This document shows positions 37,315 through 45,433 of a stretch of 64,000 nucleotides of DNA, piece after piece (the first letter of the stretch is position 1; every line of letters begins with the position of its first letter). The stretch lies in assembly GCF_014204915.1 (NCBI RefSeq), contig NZ_JACHMH010000001.1:5605501-5669500 (forward strand), written 5' to 3'. The notes under the pieces were generated by a model. That model had not been told where the DNA came from and did no database searches. It was given only the letters and a program-made list of their open reading frames with translations. Source of the stretch: Crossiella cryophila. Lineage in GTDB: Bacteria; Actinomycetota; Actinomycetes; Mycobacteriales; Pseudonocardiaceae. The position numbers and the translations under genes were made by a program.

Positions 37315-38024
37315 GCGGTGTGGTGGTGCTCGGCGGTGCCGGTGGGATCGGCTCGGCCATCGTGCGCGCGCTGCTGGCCGCGGGACGACCGGTCGCCGTG
37401 GTGGATATCGCGCCACCGCCGCCGGAGCTGGCCGGCGTGCCGTGGATCCTGGGCGACGCGACGGATTCAGCCGTGATCGGCGCCGCGTTCGACGCGCTCG
37501 GCAGCGTGACCGGGCTGGTGCACTGCCTACTGGCCGAGCATCGCGCCGCACTGGCCGAGCAGACTTCGGACGCGGTACTCAGCGTGCTGGACATCGGGGC
37601 GGTGTCGGCGCTGGAGCCGTTGCAGCAACTGCTCGCCAGGGCAGGCGGCAGGCCATGCGCCGCGGTGCTGGTCAGTTCGATTCACGCGGAATTGGCGTGG
37701 GGTGGGCAGGCGCCGTACGCGATGGCCAAAGCCGCGCTGGAGGCACTCGGTCGCGCGGCCGCGGTGGAGTTCGGTCCGCGCGGGCTTCGGTGCAATGTCG
37801 TCCGGCCGGGGTTTGTCATGGTGCCCCGCAACGCGCATCGCTGGCAGGATGGGGATACCCGGGACGCGTTGACCAGGGTGCAGCCACTGGGCGAATTGGC
37901 ACAGCCGGACGATATCGCTCGCGTGGTGGATTTTTTGCTCAGTGATGAGGCCAGGGTCGTTTCCGGCGCGACCGTCACCGTGGACGGCGCGATGACGGCC
38001 GCATTGCCCGAACCGGCTACCTAG
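37311..38024 (+). CDS. Short-chain dehydrogenase/reductase (SDR)
   Basis: 237 residues. The coenzyme motif is VVLGGAGGIGSAIVRAL (an N-terminal GxxGxG variant), an acidic residue follows strand 2 (VAVVDIA, favouring NAD), and the catalytic Ser-Tyr-Lys is SSIHAEL...YAMAKAA. RPGFVMVPRN and the C-terminal VSGATVTVDGAM are typical of classical SDRs. The NNAG motif is replaced by a less usual sequence (LDIGAVSAL). It is the last gene of the MFS-ROK-SDR operon and probably oxidises the imported sugar or polyol. Confidence 0.9.
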   Translation: MSGVVVLGGAGGIGSAIVRALLAAGRPVAVVDIAPPPPELAGVPWILGDATDSAVIGAAFDALGSVTGLVHCLLAEHRAALAEQTSDAVLSVLDIGAVSALEPLQQLLARAGGRPCAAVLVSSIHAELAWGGQAPYAMAKAALEALGRAAAVEFGPRGLRCNVVRPGFVMVPRNAHRWQDGDTRDALTRVQPLGELAQPDDIARVVDFLLSDEARVVSGATVTVDGAMTAALPEPAT

Positions 38025-38079
38025 AATGGCGCCACCGCCACGCCGATGCGCGATTCCGATCGCGGCGAAATGGACGTTT

Positions 38080-38880
38080 TCAGCTGAAATCGGACCCGCC
38101 GCCGCGCCGGGCGCGTTCGGCCAATAACCGGAAGGCGAGCAGGGCGGCGGCGAACCAGCAGCAGCCCACCGCCACACCCAGTGCCGCGCGCGGCAGCACC
38201 GCCTCGGCGCCCGCGCCCTCGGCCACCCGGCGGACCGCGGCGAGCACGTGGGTCAGCGGCAGGGCGGTCGCCAGGTCCTGGACCCACCCCGGCCAGAACG
38301 TCACCGGGATCTGGACGCCGCAGATCGCCATCATCACCAGGTAGCTGGCGTTGGAGACGATGTTGCGCAGCCCCGCGGCGTTGAGCACCAAGGCGGCCAG
38401 GAACAGGCCGAAGCAGTAGGCGCTCAACGCGGCCAGCGGGACCAGCACCAGCAGCAACAGGACCTGCCCAGCCGTCCAGCTGACCCCGAACAGCGGTGCC
38501 AGCGCGAACAGCGACACCAGCGAGGTCGCCGAGCCGCTCACCGGCCACTGCAGGCTGCGCCCGAAGAAGACCCAGCCCAGCTGCGTTGGCGCGGCCAGCA
38601 GCAGCGGCAGGGTGCCTGCCCGGCGCTCCCAGGTGCTGGAGGCGACCACCATCATCGCCTCGATCACGCAGGTCATCACCGAGTTGCCGATCACCAGGAA
38701 GCGGGTGTGCTCCGGCGAGCCGAGCAGCAGGCCGACGGAGGCGAAGAAGGTGACCTGCGCGAGCATCCGGCCGAGCCAGCCGACCGTCCAGCTGGTCCAG
38801 GTGTAGGTGGCGCGCAGGTCGGCCACGGCGTTCGCCGCGCTGTGCCGCACGACGCGCAGCGGCGCGACCACAGACCTCAT
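38080..38880 (-). CDS. ABC-2 type transporter permease
   Basis: 266 residues with about six transmembrane segments and no ATPase motif. The segment SSTWERRAGTLPLLLAAPTQL is the conserved cytoplasmic motif of ABC-2 permeases (E-x2-x-GT-L-x3-x3-P). It lies 46 nt downstream of a second permease and shares one operon with the ATPase at 39694. It probably forms the heterodimeric membrane part of the exporter for the product of this cluster. Confidence 0.88.
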   Translation of the reverse strand: MRSVVAPLRVVRHSAANAVADLRATYTWTSWTVGWLGRMLAQVTFFASVGLLLGSPEHTRFLVIGNSVMTCVIEAMMVVASSTWERRAGTLPLLLAAPTQLGWVFFGRSLQWPVSGSATSLVSLFALAPLFGVSWTAGQVLLLLVLVPLAALSAYCFGLFLAALVLNAAGLRNIVSNASYLVMMAICGVQIPVTFWPGWVQDLATALPLTHVLAAVRRVAEGAGAEAVLPRAALGVAVGCCWFAAALLAFRLLAERARRGGGSDFS

Positions 38881-38926
38881 GGGAGTCCTCCGGGCTGGGG
38901 CGATCTGGTCATCGGCACGGACCCGG

Positions 38927-39694
38927 TCAGACCTGCGAGAGGGTGCCCTGCTCGCGCACCCGGCGCAGGAACCGGCGCATCAGCAGCGCTCCCGCGGCGT
39001 GACCGGCCAGGCCCAGCAGGCAGATCACGGCCAGCCGGGCGGCGGGTGCGGCGACCGGGGCGGGGGAGAGGGTGTCGCGCAGCAGGTCCGAACTCCAGGA
39101 CAGGAAGATCACCTTCGACAGCGGCTGCACCCACTCCGGCAGCAGGTGCACGGGCACCAGGACACCGGCGAGCAGGTAGAACGGATAGCTGAGGGTGTTC
39201 TGCACGATCCGGGCCGACGGGGCGACCACGAACACCGCGGCCAGCGTGCTCGCGGTGCCCGCCATCGCCAGTGCGGAGGCCAGCAGGCAGGTCAGGAACA
39301 GCACGGGGTGCTCGATCGGCAGCACGATGCCGAACCCCGCCGCGGCGACCAGCCAGGCCTCGCCGAAGCTCAGCGAGCCGAACAGGGTGACCGCGGTGAT
39401 CCGCGCGGTGACCAGGGTGGAGAACCGGGCCGGGGTGGCCACCAGCGCCTCCAGGGTGCCCCAGTGCCGTTCCTGGGTGATCACCTCGCCCGCGATGAAC
39501 AGGGCGATGGCCCACAGCGACATCAGGCAGGGCGCCAGCACCGCGTAGGCGGCCAGGTCGCGCCGGCCCGCGTGCTCGCTGATGGCCAGGAACACCACGG
39601 TGAACAGCGGGGCGGTCACCAGCACGTGCAGCAGGTCCGGCGTCCGGCGGGCCAGCGCGAGCTGGAACCGGAACGCGCTGAAGGCCAGCCGCAT
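38927..39694 (-). CDS. ABC-2 type transporter permease
   Basis: 255 residues, about six transmembrane helices. The ABC-2 motif is VITQERHWGTLEALVATPAR. Its ATG overlaps the stop codon of the ATPase gene by one base (TGATG), so translation is coupled. Together with the permease at 38080 it would make the membrane channel of a two-permease exporter. Confidence 0.9.
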   Translation of the reverse strand: MRLAFSAFRFQLALARRTPDLLHVLVTAPLFTVVFLAISEHAGRRDLAAYAVLAPCLMSLWAIALFIAGEVITQERHWGTLEALVATPARFSTLVTARITAVTLFGSLSFGEAWLVAAAGFGIVLPIEHPVLFLTCLLASALAMAGTASTLAAVFVVAPSARIVQNTLSYPFYLLAGVLVPVHLLPEWVQPLSKVIFLSWSSDLLRDTLSPAPVAAPAARLAVICLLGLAGHAAGALLMRRFLRRVREQGTLSQV

Positions 39695-40647
39695 CACCGC
39701 ACCGCCATGCCACGTTCGCCGATCAGGCGCAGGTAGACCTCTTCCAGGCTCGGTCTGCTGGTCGCGATGGTGGTGACCCCCTCGGCCACCAGGCGTTGCA
39801 GCACCTGGCGGGTCGCCGCGGTGCCCTCGGTCTCGATCCTGGCGTGCCCCCGTTCGTCCCGGTGCACGGCCGCCACCCCGGGCAGCCCGCCGAGTTCGGC
39901 CAGCAGCGCCTCGGGCGCGCCCTCGACGTCGACCCGCTCGAACCGGGAGATCAGCGCGCCGAGCGTGGCAGGCCGCTCGGAGGCCAGCACCGCGCCGCCG
40001 TCGATCAGGGTGACCTGGTCGCACACCGCCTCGGCCTCGCGCATGTCGTGCGTGGTGAGCAGGATGGTGCGCCCGTCCTGCCGGAGTTCGCCGAGCACAT
40101 CCCGGAACTCGTGCGCCGCGACGGGATCCATGCCCGCGGTCGGCTCGTCGAGGATGAGCACCCGAGGGTCGGCGACCAGGCCCCTGGCCAGGTGCAGCCG
40201 CTGCTTCATGCCCCGGGAGAAGGTGTTCACCTGGCTGGCGGCCCGCTCGGCCAGGCCCATCCGGTCAAGTAGGTGTTCCACCCGTTGTCGCAGGTCCCGG
40301 CCGTGCAGGCCGTACAGCGAGGCCCAGAAGCGCAGGTTCTGGCGGGCACTGAGCTTGCCGTAGAGCCCGCGGTCGCCACCGAAGACGACGCCGACCGTGC
40401 GCTTGACCGCCGCGGTGCCGGTGACCACGTCGTGGCCCAGCACGGTGGCCGTGCCCGAGGTGGGCAGCAGCACCGTGGACAGGATCTTGCACAGGGTCGT
40501 CTTGCCCGCGCCGTTGGGGCCGAGCAGGCCCCTGACCTCGCCCGGCTCGATGCTCAGGTCCACCCCGCGCAGGGCGGGCACCGGCTCGCCCTTGCCCCGC
40601 TGGGCGCGGAAAGTCCTGGTCAGCGCCTGGGTGCGGATGGCGGTCAC
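39694..40647 (-). CDS. ABC transporter ATP-binding protein (ABC-2 exporter)
   Basis: 317 residues. It has Walker A LLGPNGAGKTTLCKIL (about 46-61), the signature FSRGMKQRLHLARGL (a variant of LSGGQ), Walker B ADPRVLILDEPTAGMDP and switch His in LLTTHDMREAEAV. A C-terminal extension (about 240-317) is typical of DrrA/NodI-type ATPases. GTG 40647 follows GGGGGA and overlaps the upstream gene by 4 nt. It energises the two permeases downstream. Confidence 0.95.
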   Translation of the reverse strand: MTAIRTQALTRTFRAQRGKGEPVPALRGVDLSIEPGEVRGLLGPNGAGKTTLCKILSTVLLPTSGTATVLGHDVVTGTAAVKRTVGVVFGGDRGLYGKLSARQNLRFWASLYGLHGRDLRQRVEHLLDRMGLAERAASQVNTFSRGMKQRLHLARGLVADPRVLILDEPTAGMDPVAAHEFRDVLGELRQDGRTILLTTHDMREAEAVCDQVTLIDGGAVLASERPATLGALISRFERVDVEGAPEALLAELGGLPGVAAVHRDERGHARIETEGTAATRQVLQRLVAEGVTTIATSRPSLEEVYLRLIGERGMAVR

Positions 40648-41711
40648 GTCGATTCCCCCAGTGCGCGCAGGACCGAGGTGAACTGCTCGGGGTCGACCAG
40701 TTCGCCGGTGACCAGCAGCAGGTCGGCCACCGGGGTGGCCAGCACCGTGGACCCGGCCACCTCGCGCAGCTCGGCCACCGGCCAGTCCTCCCGGCCGGAG
40801 ACCTGCCGCAGCGGCATCCCGTACACCGGCCTGCCGGTGGCGAGCCGGTCGGCCACCGAGTCCGCCGCGCCCGCCTCCGCCGGGTGCCACCGGGCTCGCC
40901 GCGCCAGCTCCGCAGCCGCAGGCGCGCGCAGCCGCTCCAGTGTCGGAGCCAACGGTCCCAGGCTGGCGAACCCGGCGGCGTAGTCGAGCAGTTCGGCCAG
41001 CTCAGGCGCCAGGTACAGGCCTGCCGCCGCGGCGGCCACGGTCTCGCCTGGCGGGGCGTCCCCGGCCAGCACCAGCACGTCCAGCACGTCCTTGGCGTGG
41101 AAGTCCCGCTGGTGCCGTTCCTCGGCCAGGGCCAGCAGGTCGGCCAGCCAGGGATCGGCTGGCAGGGCCGCCCTGATGGGCACCGCTCCGCCGTCGCCGG
41201 GAAAGGCCATCGTGGAGATCTCGATCTTGTACCCGCGGTCCAGCAGGGGATCCTCGGACGGCCAGGCCAGCGCGATCACCACATCGCGGTGCCCGGAGTG
41301 CTGGAAGACCGTCAGGTCGATGTCCTCGACCTGCCGCACCGCCAGCACCGCGCGTGCGGCCAGCCACAGCCGCGCCTCGTCCGCGGCCACCAGGTCCAGA
41401 TCACCTGCCGGGCGCAGCAGGTCCGCCGGGTACCGCTGGGCCAGCTGGGGCCCCTTCATCACCCGCACCCCGGCCTCGGCCTGGACCAGGCCGAGGAACC
41501 GGCGGTAGGTCTCGGCTCGCACCCGGGCCCGCCGCAGTTCGTCGGTCGAGCCGGTGCCCAGCGGCAGCCCGTCCCGCTCGGCCAGCGAGAGCACCAGGTG
41601 CGGCAGCGTGCGCGCGGCCGCGCGGGCGGCGCGCAACAGGGCCCTCGGCGTCTCCCGTTCCGGCAGGCCGAGCAGGCGGTGGAGCAGGGGCAGGTCGATG
41701 TGCGGGGTCAC
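40644..41711 (-). CDS. Nucleotidyltransferase-fold protein (NTP_transf_5-like)
   Basis: 355 residues. The core VRVMKGPQLAQRYP...RPAGDLDLVAADEARL matches the uncharacterised nucleotidyltransferase family also seen in lasso-peptide clusters (K-G, Y-P, R, then D-x-D for metal). A paralogue lies in the opposite operon at 46770. The GTG start at 41711 overlaps the GNAT gene by 4 nt, and its own stop overlaps the ABC ATPase start. Family knowledge is limited: some members act with HPr-kinase-like proteins on peptides. Transfer of a nucleotidyl or phosphate group to the cluster's product is an inference. Confidence 0.75.
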   Translation of the reverse strand: MTPHIDLPLLHRLLGLPERETPRALLRAARAAARTLPHLVLSLAERDGLPLGTGSTDELRRARVRAETYRRFLGLVQAEAGVRVMKGPQLAQRYPADLLRPAGDLDLVAADEARLWLAARAVLAVRQVEDIDLTVFQHSGHRDVVIALAWPSEDPLLDRGYKIEISTMAFPGDGGAVPIRAALPADPWLADLLALAEERHQRDFHAKDVLDVLVLAGDAPPGETVAAAAAGLYLAPELAELLDYAAGFASLGPLAPTLERLRAPAAAELARRARWHPAEAGAADSVADRLATGRPVYGMPLRQVSGREDWPVAELREVAGSTVLATPVADLLLVTGELVDPEQFTSVLRALGEST

Positions 41712-42502
41712 GCGCCCTCCAGCGGCGGAGCCGAGTAGTACCGGTGGTCGAGCACCCAGCCCCGGCGCAGCAGCGAGGCCAGCACCGCCTCCGCCCGGGA
41801 GGCGGCCGCGCCGACCGGGTGCACGACGTGCCCGATCAGGGGCAGGCCCTCGGCCTCGGCGTGCGCCGCCGCGGCCGCGACCAGGTCCGCGGTCAGCCCG
41901 GAGACGTCCTGGTCCGGTTCCACCAGGGAATCGAGCAGTTCCACGAAGTCGCGGCCGGTCACCTCGTCCTGGGCCGCGCACAGCAGCGTGACGTGGCCGA
42001 CGGCGATCCCCCCTGCGGTGGCGACGTAGGAGCGCCGGTCCGGCGCGGCGAGCAGCTGGGTGGCCAGCTCCGCGGACCGCGCCCCGGCGTCGTGCCCCTG
42101 CTCGCGACCGGCCAGGTCGAACGCGGCGGCCAGCCAGCCCACCAGGGCGGGCTCGTGCCGGGTCTCGGCGGGCAGCACGTGTGGTGGGACGGGGCCTGCC
42201 TTGCCGGTGAAGCGGATGTAGGTCAGGTGCGGGGTCCAGGGCGGTCCGGGGCTCAGGTCCGGTGGGACCCGCAGCACCGTGCGCTCGGCGGCGGGTGCGG
42301 TGGTGGCCAGTGCCTGGCGCAGTCGCCGCAGGGCCGAGGGGTCGGCCAGCAGCCCGGGATCGACGTACTCGGCCAGGCACTGCCGCTGCCCGGTGACGGC
42401 GTCGAGGTGCTCGCCCACCACGTACGGCAGGCCGTCGAGGGTGGCCAGCAAGCCACTGGCTTCGGCCGACCGCAGGTAGTCGGGGCTGACCTGCTCGATC
42501 AT
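41708..42502 (-). CDS. GNAT-family N-acyltransferase (probable)
   Basis: 264 residues. The C-terminal half resembles a GNAT core: SYVATAGGIAVGHVTLLCA (strand 4), the region around LTADLVAAAAAHAEAEGLPLIGHVV (the CoA-binding helix would be here, though the R/QxxGxG/A motif is weak), and a final RRGWVLDHRYYSAPP. The N-terminal half is less conserved. ATG 42502 overlaps the M16 peptidase stop by 4 nt. It could acylate an amine in the product or the peptide; it is less certain than its neighbours because the pyrophosphate loop is not canonical. Confidence 0.65.
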   Translation of the reverse strand: MIEQVSPDYLRSAEASGLLATLDGLPYVVGEHLDAVTGQRQCLAEYVDPGLLADPSALRRLRQALATTAPAAERTVLRVPPDLSPGPPWTPHLTYIRFTGKAGPVPPHVLPAETRHEPALVGWLAAAFDLAGREQGHDAGARSAELATQLLAAPDRRSYVATAGGIAVGHVTLLCAAQDEVTGRDFVELLDSLVEPDQDVSGLTADLVAAAAAHAEAEGLPLIGHVVHPVGAAASRAEAVLASLLRRGWVLDHRYYSAPPLEGA

Positions 42503-43686
42503 CGGGCCTCCGGGCGCACCACGGTGATCAGCTCGCAGGCCAGCCGCTCGGCCGCCTGGCGGACCTGCTCGGCGGTGACCCGCGCCAGCGCGGCGAGTTC
42601 CTCCTCCAGGGACCACTCCGGCCCCCAGACCAGGACTCGCCTGGCGGTGAGGGTGGCGCGTTCCAGGGGGTTCTCCGCGTTGAGCACCAGGCTCATCCGC
42701 GCCTGGTTGCGGGCCGAGGCCAGGTCCGCTGGCAGCGGCCCCTGCTCGGCCACCCGCGCCAGGACCTCCCGCACCACGGCCAGGAATTTGTCCCCGTTGC
42801 CGCTCTCCACCCCCGCCAGCAGCCGCCAGGCCCCGGCCTCGGTGTACCCGCGCGACCAGGCCTGGAAGGCGTAGGCCAGGCCGTGCTCGCCGCGTACGGC
42901 CCGGTAGAGCAGCGAGGTCGGGCTGGCGCCGAGCAGTTTGGCCAGCACCGCGTAGGGATGCCGCTCGGGTGAGTTCGCCGCGGGGGAGCGGCCGCCGAGG
43001 CACACCCAGGAGAACTCGGTGGACCAGCGGAGGGGCTCCGGCGGATCCAGCGGGGGCAACGGGAGGTGCTCCCCGGCCCGTGGCCACGCCGGGGCCGCGT
43101 CGTGGTGCTGGAGCGAGGCCGGGATCTCCGGCCCGACCACCACCAGCGCCCTTGGGCTGGCCAGGAATCCGTTCCGGTGGCCTTCGAGCACATCGGCCAG
43201 GGTGAGCCCGGCGACCTCGGCGGGGGTGCCGCCGACCGGGCGGCCGAGGGGGTGGCCGGCGAAGGCGGTGGCCAGGAACGCGTCCTGCACGGTGTCGGCC
43301 GGGTCCGCCTCGGCGGCGGCCAGTTCCTGCAGCACGACCTCGCGTTCGCTGCTCAGCAACGTCTCGGTGAGCTGCGGCGCCAGCACCGCCCGGCACAGCT
43401 CACCGGCCACGGCCTCGGCGTCGGCGGCGCCCACCTGGGCGTAGTAGAGCATGGACTCCGGGCCGGTCTCGGCGTTGGCGTGCCCGCCGAGGCTCTCCAC
43501 CTGCTCGCTGACCGAGATCCCGCCCTCCCGAGGGGCCGACATCAGCGCGTGTTCCAGCATGTGCGCCAGGCCGCCCTTGCCCTCGGGATCGTGGCGCGAG
43601 CCGTAGCCCACCGCCAGGCACACACTGGTGGTCTTGAGCCGCTCGTCCACGATGGGGACGAGCGGGATCGGTGCTGTGCTGGCCAT
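42499..43686 (-). CDS. M16 family zinc metallopeptidase
   Basis: 395 residues, about the size of single-subunit M16B/PqqF-half peptidases. The inverted zinc motif HxxEH is intact (GLAHMLEHALMSAP, His42, Glu45, His46), and the third ligand lies in SEREVVLQELAAAE (Glu121). A C-terminal M16 domain follows (SLLYRAVRGEHGLAYAFQAWSRGY). ATG 43686 is preceded by AAGGA. It is the first full-length gene after the 21-codon peptide gene, with a hairpin between. The natural assignment is maturation or proteolysis of that peptide (inference), as M16 enzymes do in PQQ and subtilosin pathways. Confidence 0.9.
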   Translation of the reverse strand: MASTAPIPLVPIVDERLKTTSVCLAVGYGSRHDPEGKGGLAHMLEHALMSAPREGGISVSEQVESLGGHANAETGPESMLYYAQVGAADAEAVAGELCRAVLAPQLTETLLSSEREVVLQELAAAEADPADTVQDAFLATAFAGHPLGRPVGGTPAEVAGLTLADVLEGHRNGFLASPRALVVVGPEIPASLQHHDAAPAWPRAGEHLPLPPLDPPEPLRWSTEFSWVCLGGRSPAANSPERHPYAVLAKLLGASPTSLLYRAVRGEHGLAYAFQAWSRGYTEAGAWRLLAGVESGNGDKFLAVVREVLARVAEQGPLPADLASARNQARMSLVLNAENPLERATLTARRVLVWGPEWSLEEELAALARVTAEQVRQAAERLACELITVVRPEAR

Positions 43687-43724
43687 CTGCGACTGTCCTT
43701 CGGCAACGGGCGGAATTCGCTGGC

Positions 43725-43754
43725 GGGTGCTGCCGCGATTTCGCGGCAGCACCC
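43725..43754 (-). promoter_or_regulatory. Perfect 13-bp hairpin between peptide gene and peptidase gene
   Basis: Arms 43725-43737 and 43742-43754 pair perfectly around a 4-nt loop. There is no T-run. The position, 12 nt after the peptide stop codon and 38 nt before the next start, is where RiPP operons often carry a partial terminator or RNA-stabilising hairpin. Such a hairpin makes precursor mRNA more abundant than enzyme mRNA. Confidence 0.85.
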
Positions 43755-43766
43755 TTCAGCCGGTCA

Positions 43767-43832
43767 TCAGCGGTTCGGCTTGACCTTCACCTTGTCCAGC
43801 CGGGGCCGGAGCAGGCTTGCGTGCTTGCGCAT
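43767..43832 (-). CDS. 21-residue peptide, candidate RiPP precursor
   Basis: Twenty-one codons, beginning MRKHASLLRP and ending RLDKVKVKPNR. It is very basic (four Lys, four Arg, one His) with a Pro-Asn-Arg end and no Cys, Ser-rich or Thr-rich core. AAGGCGAGGTG lies about eight bases before the ATG, a good ribosome-binding site, and a perfect hairpin follows the stop. It heads the leftward operon with M16 peptidase, GNAT, nucleotidyltransferase and exporter. Length, a basic start and an -NR end recall PqqA, which is also processed beside an M16 peptidase, but the Glu/Tyr pair of PqqA is absent. It could alternatively be a translated leader that regulates the operon. No homologue is recognised. 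Confidence 0.7.
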   Translation of the reverse strand: MRKHASLLRPRLDKVKVKPNR

Positions 43833-43879
43833 ATTCGATTCACCTCGCCTTCTGATAGGACAGCGAGCGCGCGAAAGTA

Positions 43880-43898
43880 TCCGGAAGAAACTTCCGGA
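43880..43898. promoter_or_regulatory. Inverted repeat TCCGGAAG-AAA-CTTCCGGA
   Basis: Perfect 8-bp arms with a 3-bp spacer lie 48 bp upstream of the peptide start in the 332-bp divergent region. It is a candidate operator or 5'-UTR hairpin for the peptide operon. Confidence 0.55.
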
Positions 43899-44095
43899 AT
43901 CGGGCGCTCAGCTGATGGGGCGAATGGCCCTTTTTGGAACGTAGCATAGGGCTCGGACGGCTACAAGAATCCGATCCCGGGCCTACTTGGCGCGCATCCG
44001 GCTTGCAGAACTGTGGCCGCGATCGGCCAAAACCAATCCCATTCGGCTTCGATCCTGTAATGCTGGAGACCATGCACTGCAATGACCCCTGGTGA

Positions 44096-44111
44096 GGCAC
44101 GTCCACGTGCC
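44096..44111. promoter_or_regulatory. Palindrome GGCACGT-CC-ACGTGCC in divergent cluster promoter
   Basis: Perfect 7-bp arms with a 2-bp spacer lie about 54 bp before the HPr-kinase-like gene. Together with the sites at 43880 and 44128 they are the only structured elements in the divergent gap. Confidence 0.5.
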
Positions 44112-44127
44112 CATACGGTCGAGTTCA

Positions 44128-44147
44128 TTAGTAAAACGTTAGTAAAA
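44128..44147 (+). promoter_or_regulatory. Direct repeats TTAGTAAAA with 11-bp period
   Basis: TTAGTAAAA occurs at 44128-44136 and 44139-44147, one helical turn apart and 18-37 bp before the HPr-kinase-like start. AT-rich heptamer repeats at 11-bp period are the known binding pattern of SARP regulators. A SARP gene is present at 15931, but the link is inference. Confidence 0.45.
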
Positions 44148-44164
44148 GCAGCGAGAGGTCCTTT

Positions 44165-45433
44165 ATGCGCGGATCACCGCAGGTGAACCAGGACGGCCTG
44201 CAACCAGAGCTGGATCGGCTGTTCACCGCCGCGGCCGCGGGCCCGCCGGAGACCCACCGGGTCTTCCGGATCGGCGGATTCCGCTGCTGGGTGCACAGCA
44301 CGCTGGCCGGTCAGCACCGGGCCCTGCGCCTGTTCGTGCCGTGGGACACCGACGCCCGAGCGCACGCCCCGCGCGGGCCCGAGGACTGGTCGGTGGACAC
44401 GGTGATCGCGCCGGAACTGCTGGCGCGGCTGCGGGAACTGGGCGAGGGCAGCCGGGGTGAATCCCTGGAGATCTTCGCCGGGGAGACCGTGGTCGACCAC
44501 CACCGCCTGGCCGGACCGACCGAGCTGTTCGTGCCACAGGACAGCCTGCGGCACGTCGTGCTGCAGCGCGGCCGTGACGTGCGGATCGTGCTGGCCGACG
44601 GCGACCGGTCGCTGGCCACCTACGCGGTGCGCGCTTTCCGGGAGGCATTCCACCGGACCCAGGAGGAGGCAGGCGGCCTGATGATGCACGCCGCCGCCTG
44701 CGCGGGGCCGGACGGCGCCGCGCTCATCGTGGGGGAGAAGGGCGCGGGCAAGACCACCTTGCTGCTCTCGGCCGGGAGCCTGGCCGGCGCGAGCTACCTG
44801 GCCAACGACCGGACCGTGCTGCGGCCCGGCCCGGAGGGCCACACGCTGCTGGCCTACCCGATGGTCTGCCGGGTCCACCCCGGCACCGCGGGGGTCTTCC
44901 CCGAACTCGCCGCGCTGGCCACCCGGCCCGGCAGGCTGGCCCGGCCCCAGCACCCCCTGTTCAGCACCCCGCACGCGGACTTCGCCGAGGTACTGGCCGC
45001 GGCCGGGCCCGGCACCAAGCTGGAGTTCGCGCCGGCCGAACTCACCGAACTGCTCGGCATTCCCCTTGTCGACCAGGCCCCGCTGCGCTGCCTGATCTTC
45101 GCCGCGATCGACCGCGACCGCCGGGAGGTCGCCGCCGAGCCGGTCGGGCCGGCGGAGGCGGTGGCCGAGCTTCTCGCGCAGTGCTTCACCCCCGACGAGG
45201 AGAAGTGGATCACCCCGTGGCTGCTGCCGCGCAGCAGGGACGCCGACCGGATGCGCCGGGACGCGGCGGCTGCGCTGCGCCGGGTCGCCTCCGACCTGCC
45301 CTGCTACCGGCTCCGGTACGGCCACGGCGCCGAGGCGGCCGCCCGCGCGGGCGAACTGGTGATGTCGATGATCTCGCGCTCGCCCGCCCTGGTCGGCGGC
45401 GGTGCGCCCGGAGTGGCCGGAGGCTCCCGATGA
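44165..45433 (+). CDS. HPr-kinase-like P-loop ATPase
   Basis: 422 residues. Walker A LIVGEKGAGKTTLLLSAG (about 188-204) and the preceding MMHAAACAGPDGAAL are typical of HPr Ser kinase-like proteins found in lasso and other peptide clusters. There, known members phosphorylate a peptide or carrier. It overlaps the aminotransferase by 4 nt and starts the rightward operon. An ACP- or HPr-type partner is not seen here, so the 21-residue peptide or a small molecule is the candidate substrate. The start ATG follows GAGAGG. Confidence 0.78.
   Translation: MRGSPQVNQDGLQPELDRLFTAAAAGPPETHRVFRIGGFRCWVHSTLAGQHRALRLFVPWDTDARAHAPRGPEDWSVDTVIAPELLARLRELGEGSRGESLEIFAGETVVDHHRLAGPTELFVPQDSLRHVVLQRGRDVRIVLADGDRSLATYAVRAFREAFHRTQEEAGGLMMHAAACAGPDGAALIVGEKGAGKTTLLLSAGSLAGASYLANDRTVLRPGPEGHTLLAYPMVCRVHPGTAGVFPELAALATRPGRLARPQHPLFSTPHADFAEVLAAAGPGTKLEFAPAELTELLGIPLVDQAPLRCLIFAAIDRDRREVAAEPVGPAEAVAELLAQCFTPDEEKWITPWLLPRSRDADRMRRDAAAALRRVASDLPCYRLRYGHGAEAAARAGELVMSMISRSPALVGGGAPGVAGGSR

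Noticed and set aside
43767-43832. Calling the 21-residue peptide PqqA
   Set aside because: Length, the -NR ending and a neighbouring M16 peptidase fit, but the Glu and Tyr that PqqE cross-links are missing and there is no radical SAM enzyme or PqqB-D here.
43840-44106. An 88-codon minus-strand ORF upstream of the 21-codon peptide, as an alternative precursor
   Set aside because: No ribosome-binding site, atypical composition, and it overlaps the inverted repeat that probably controls the operon.
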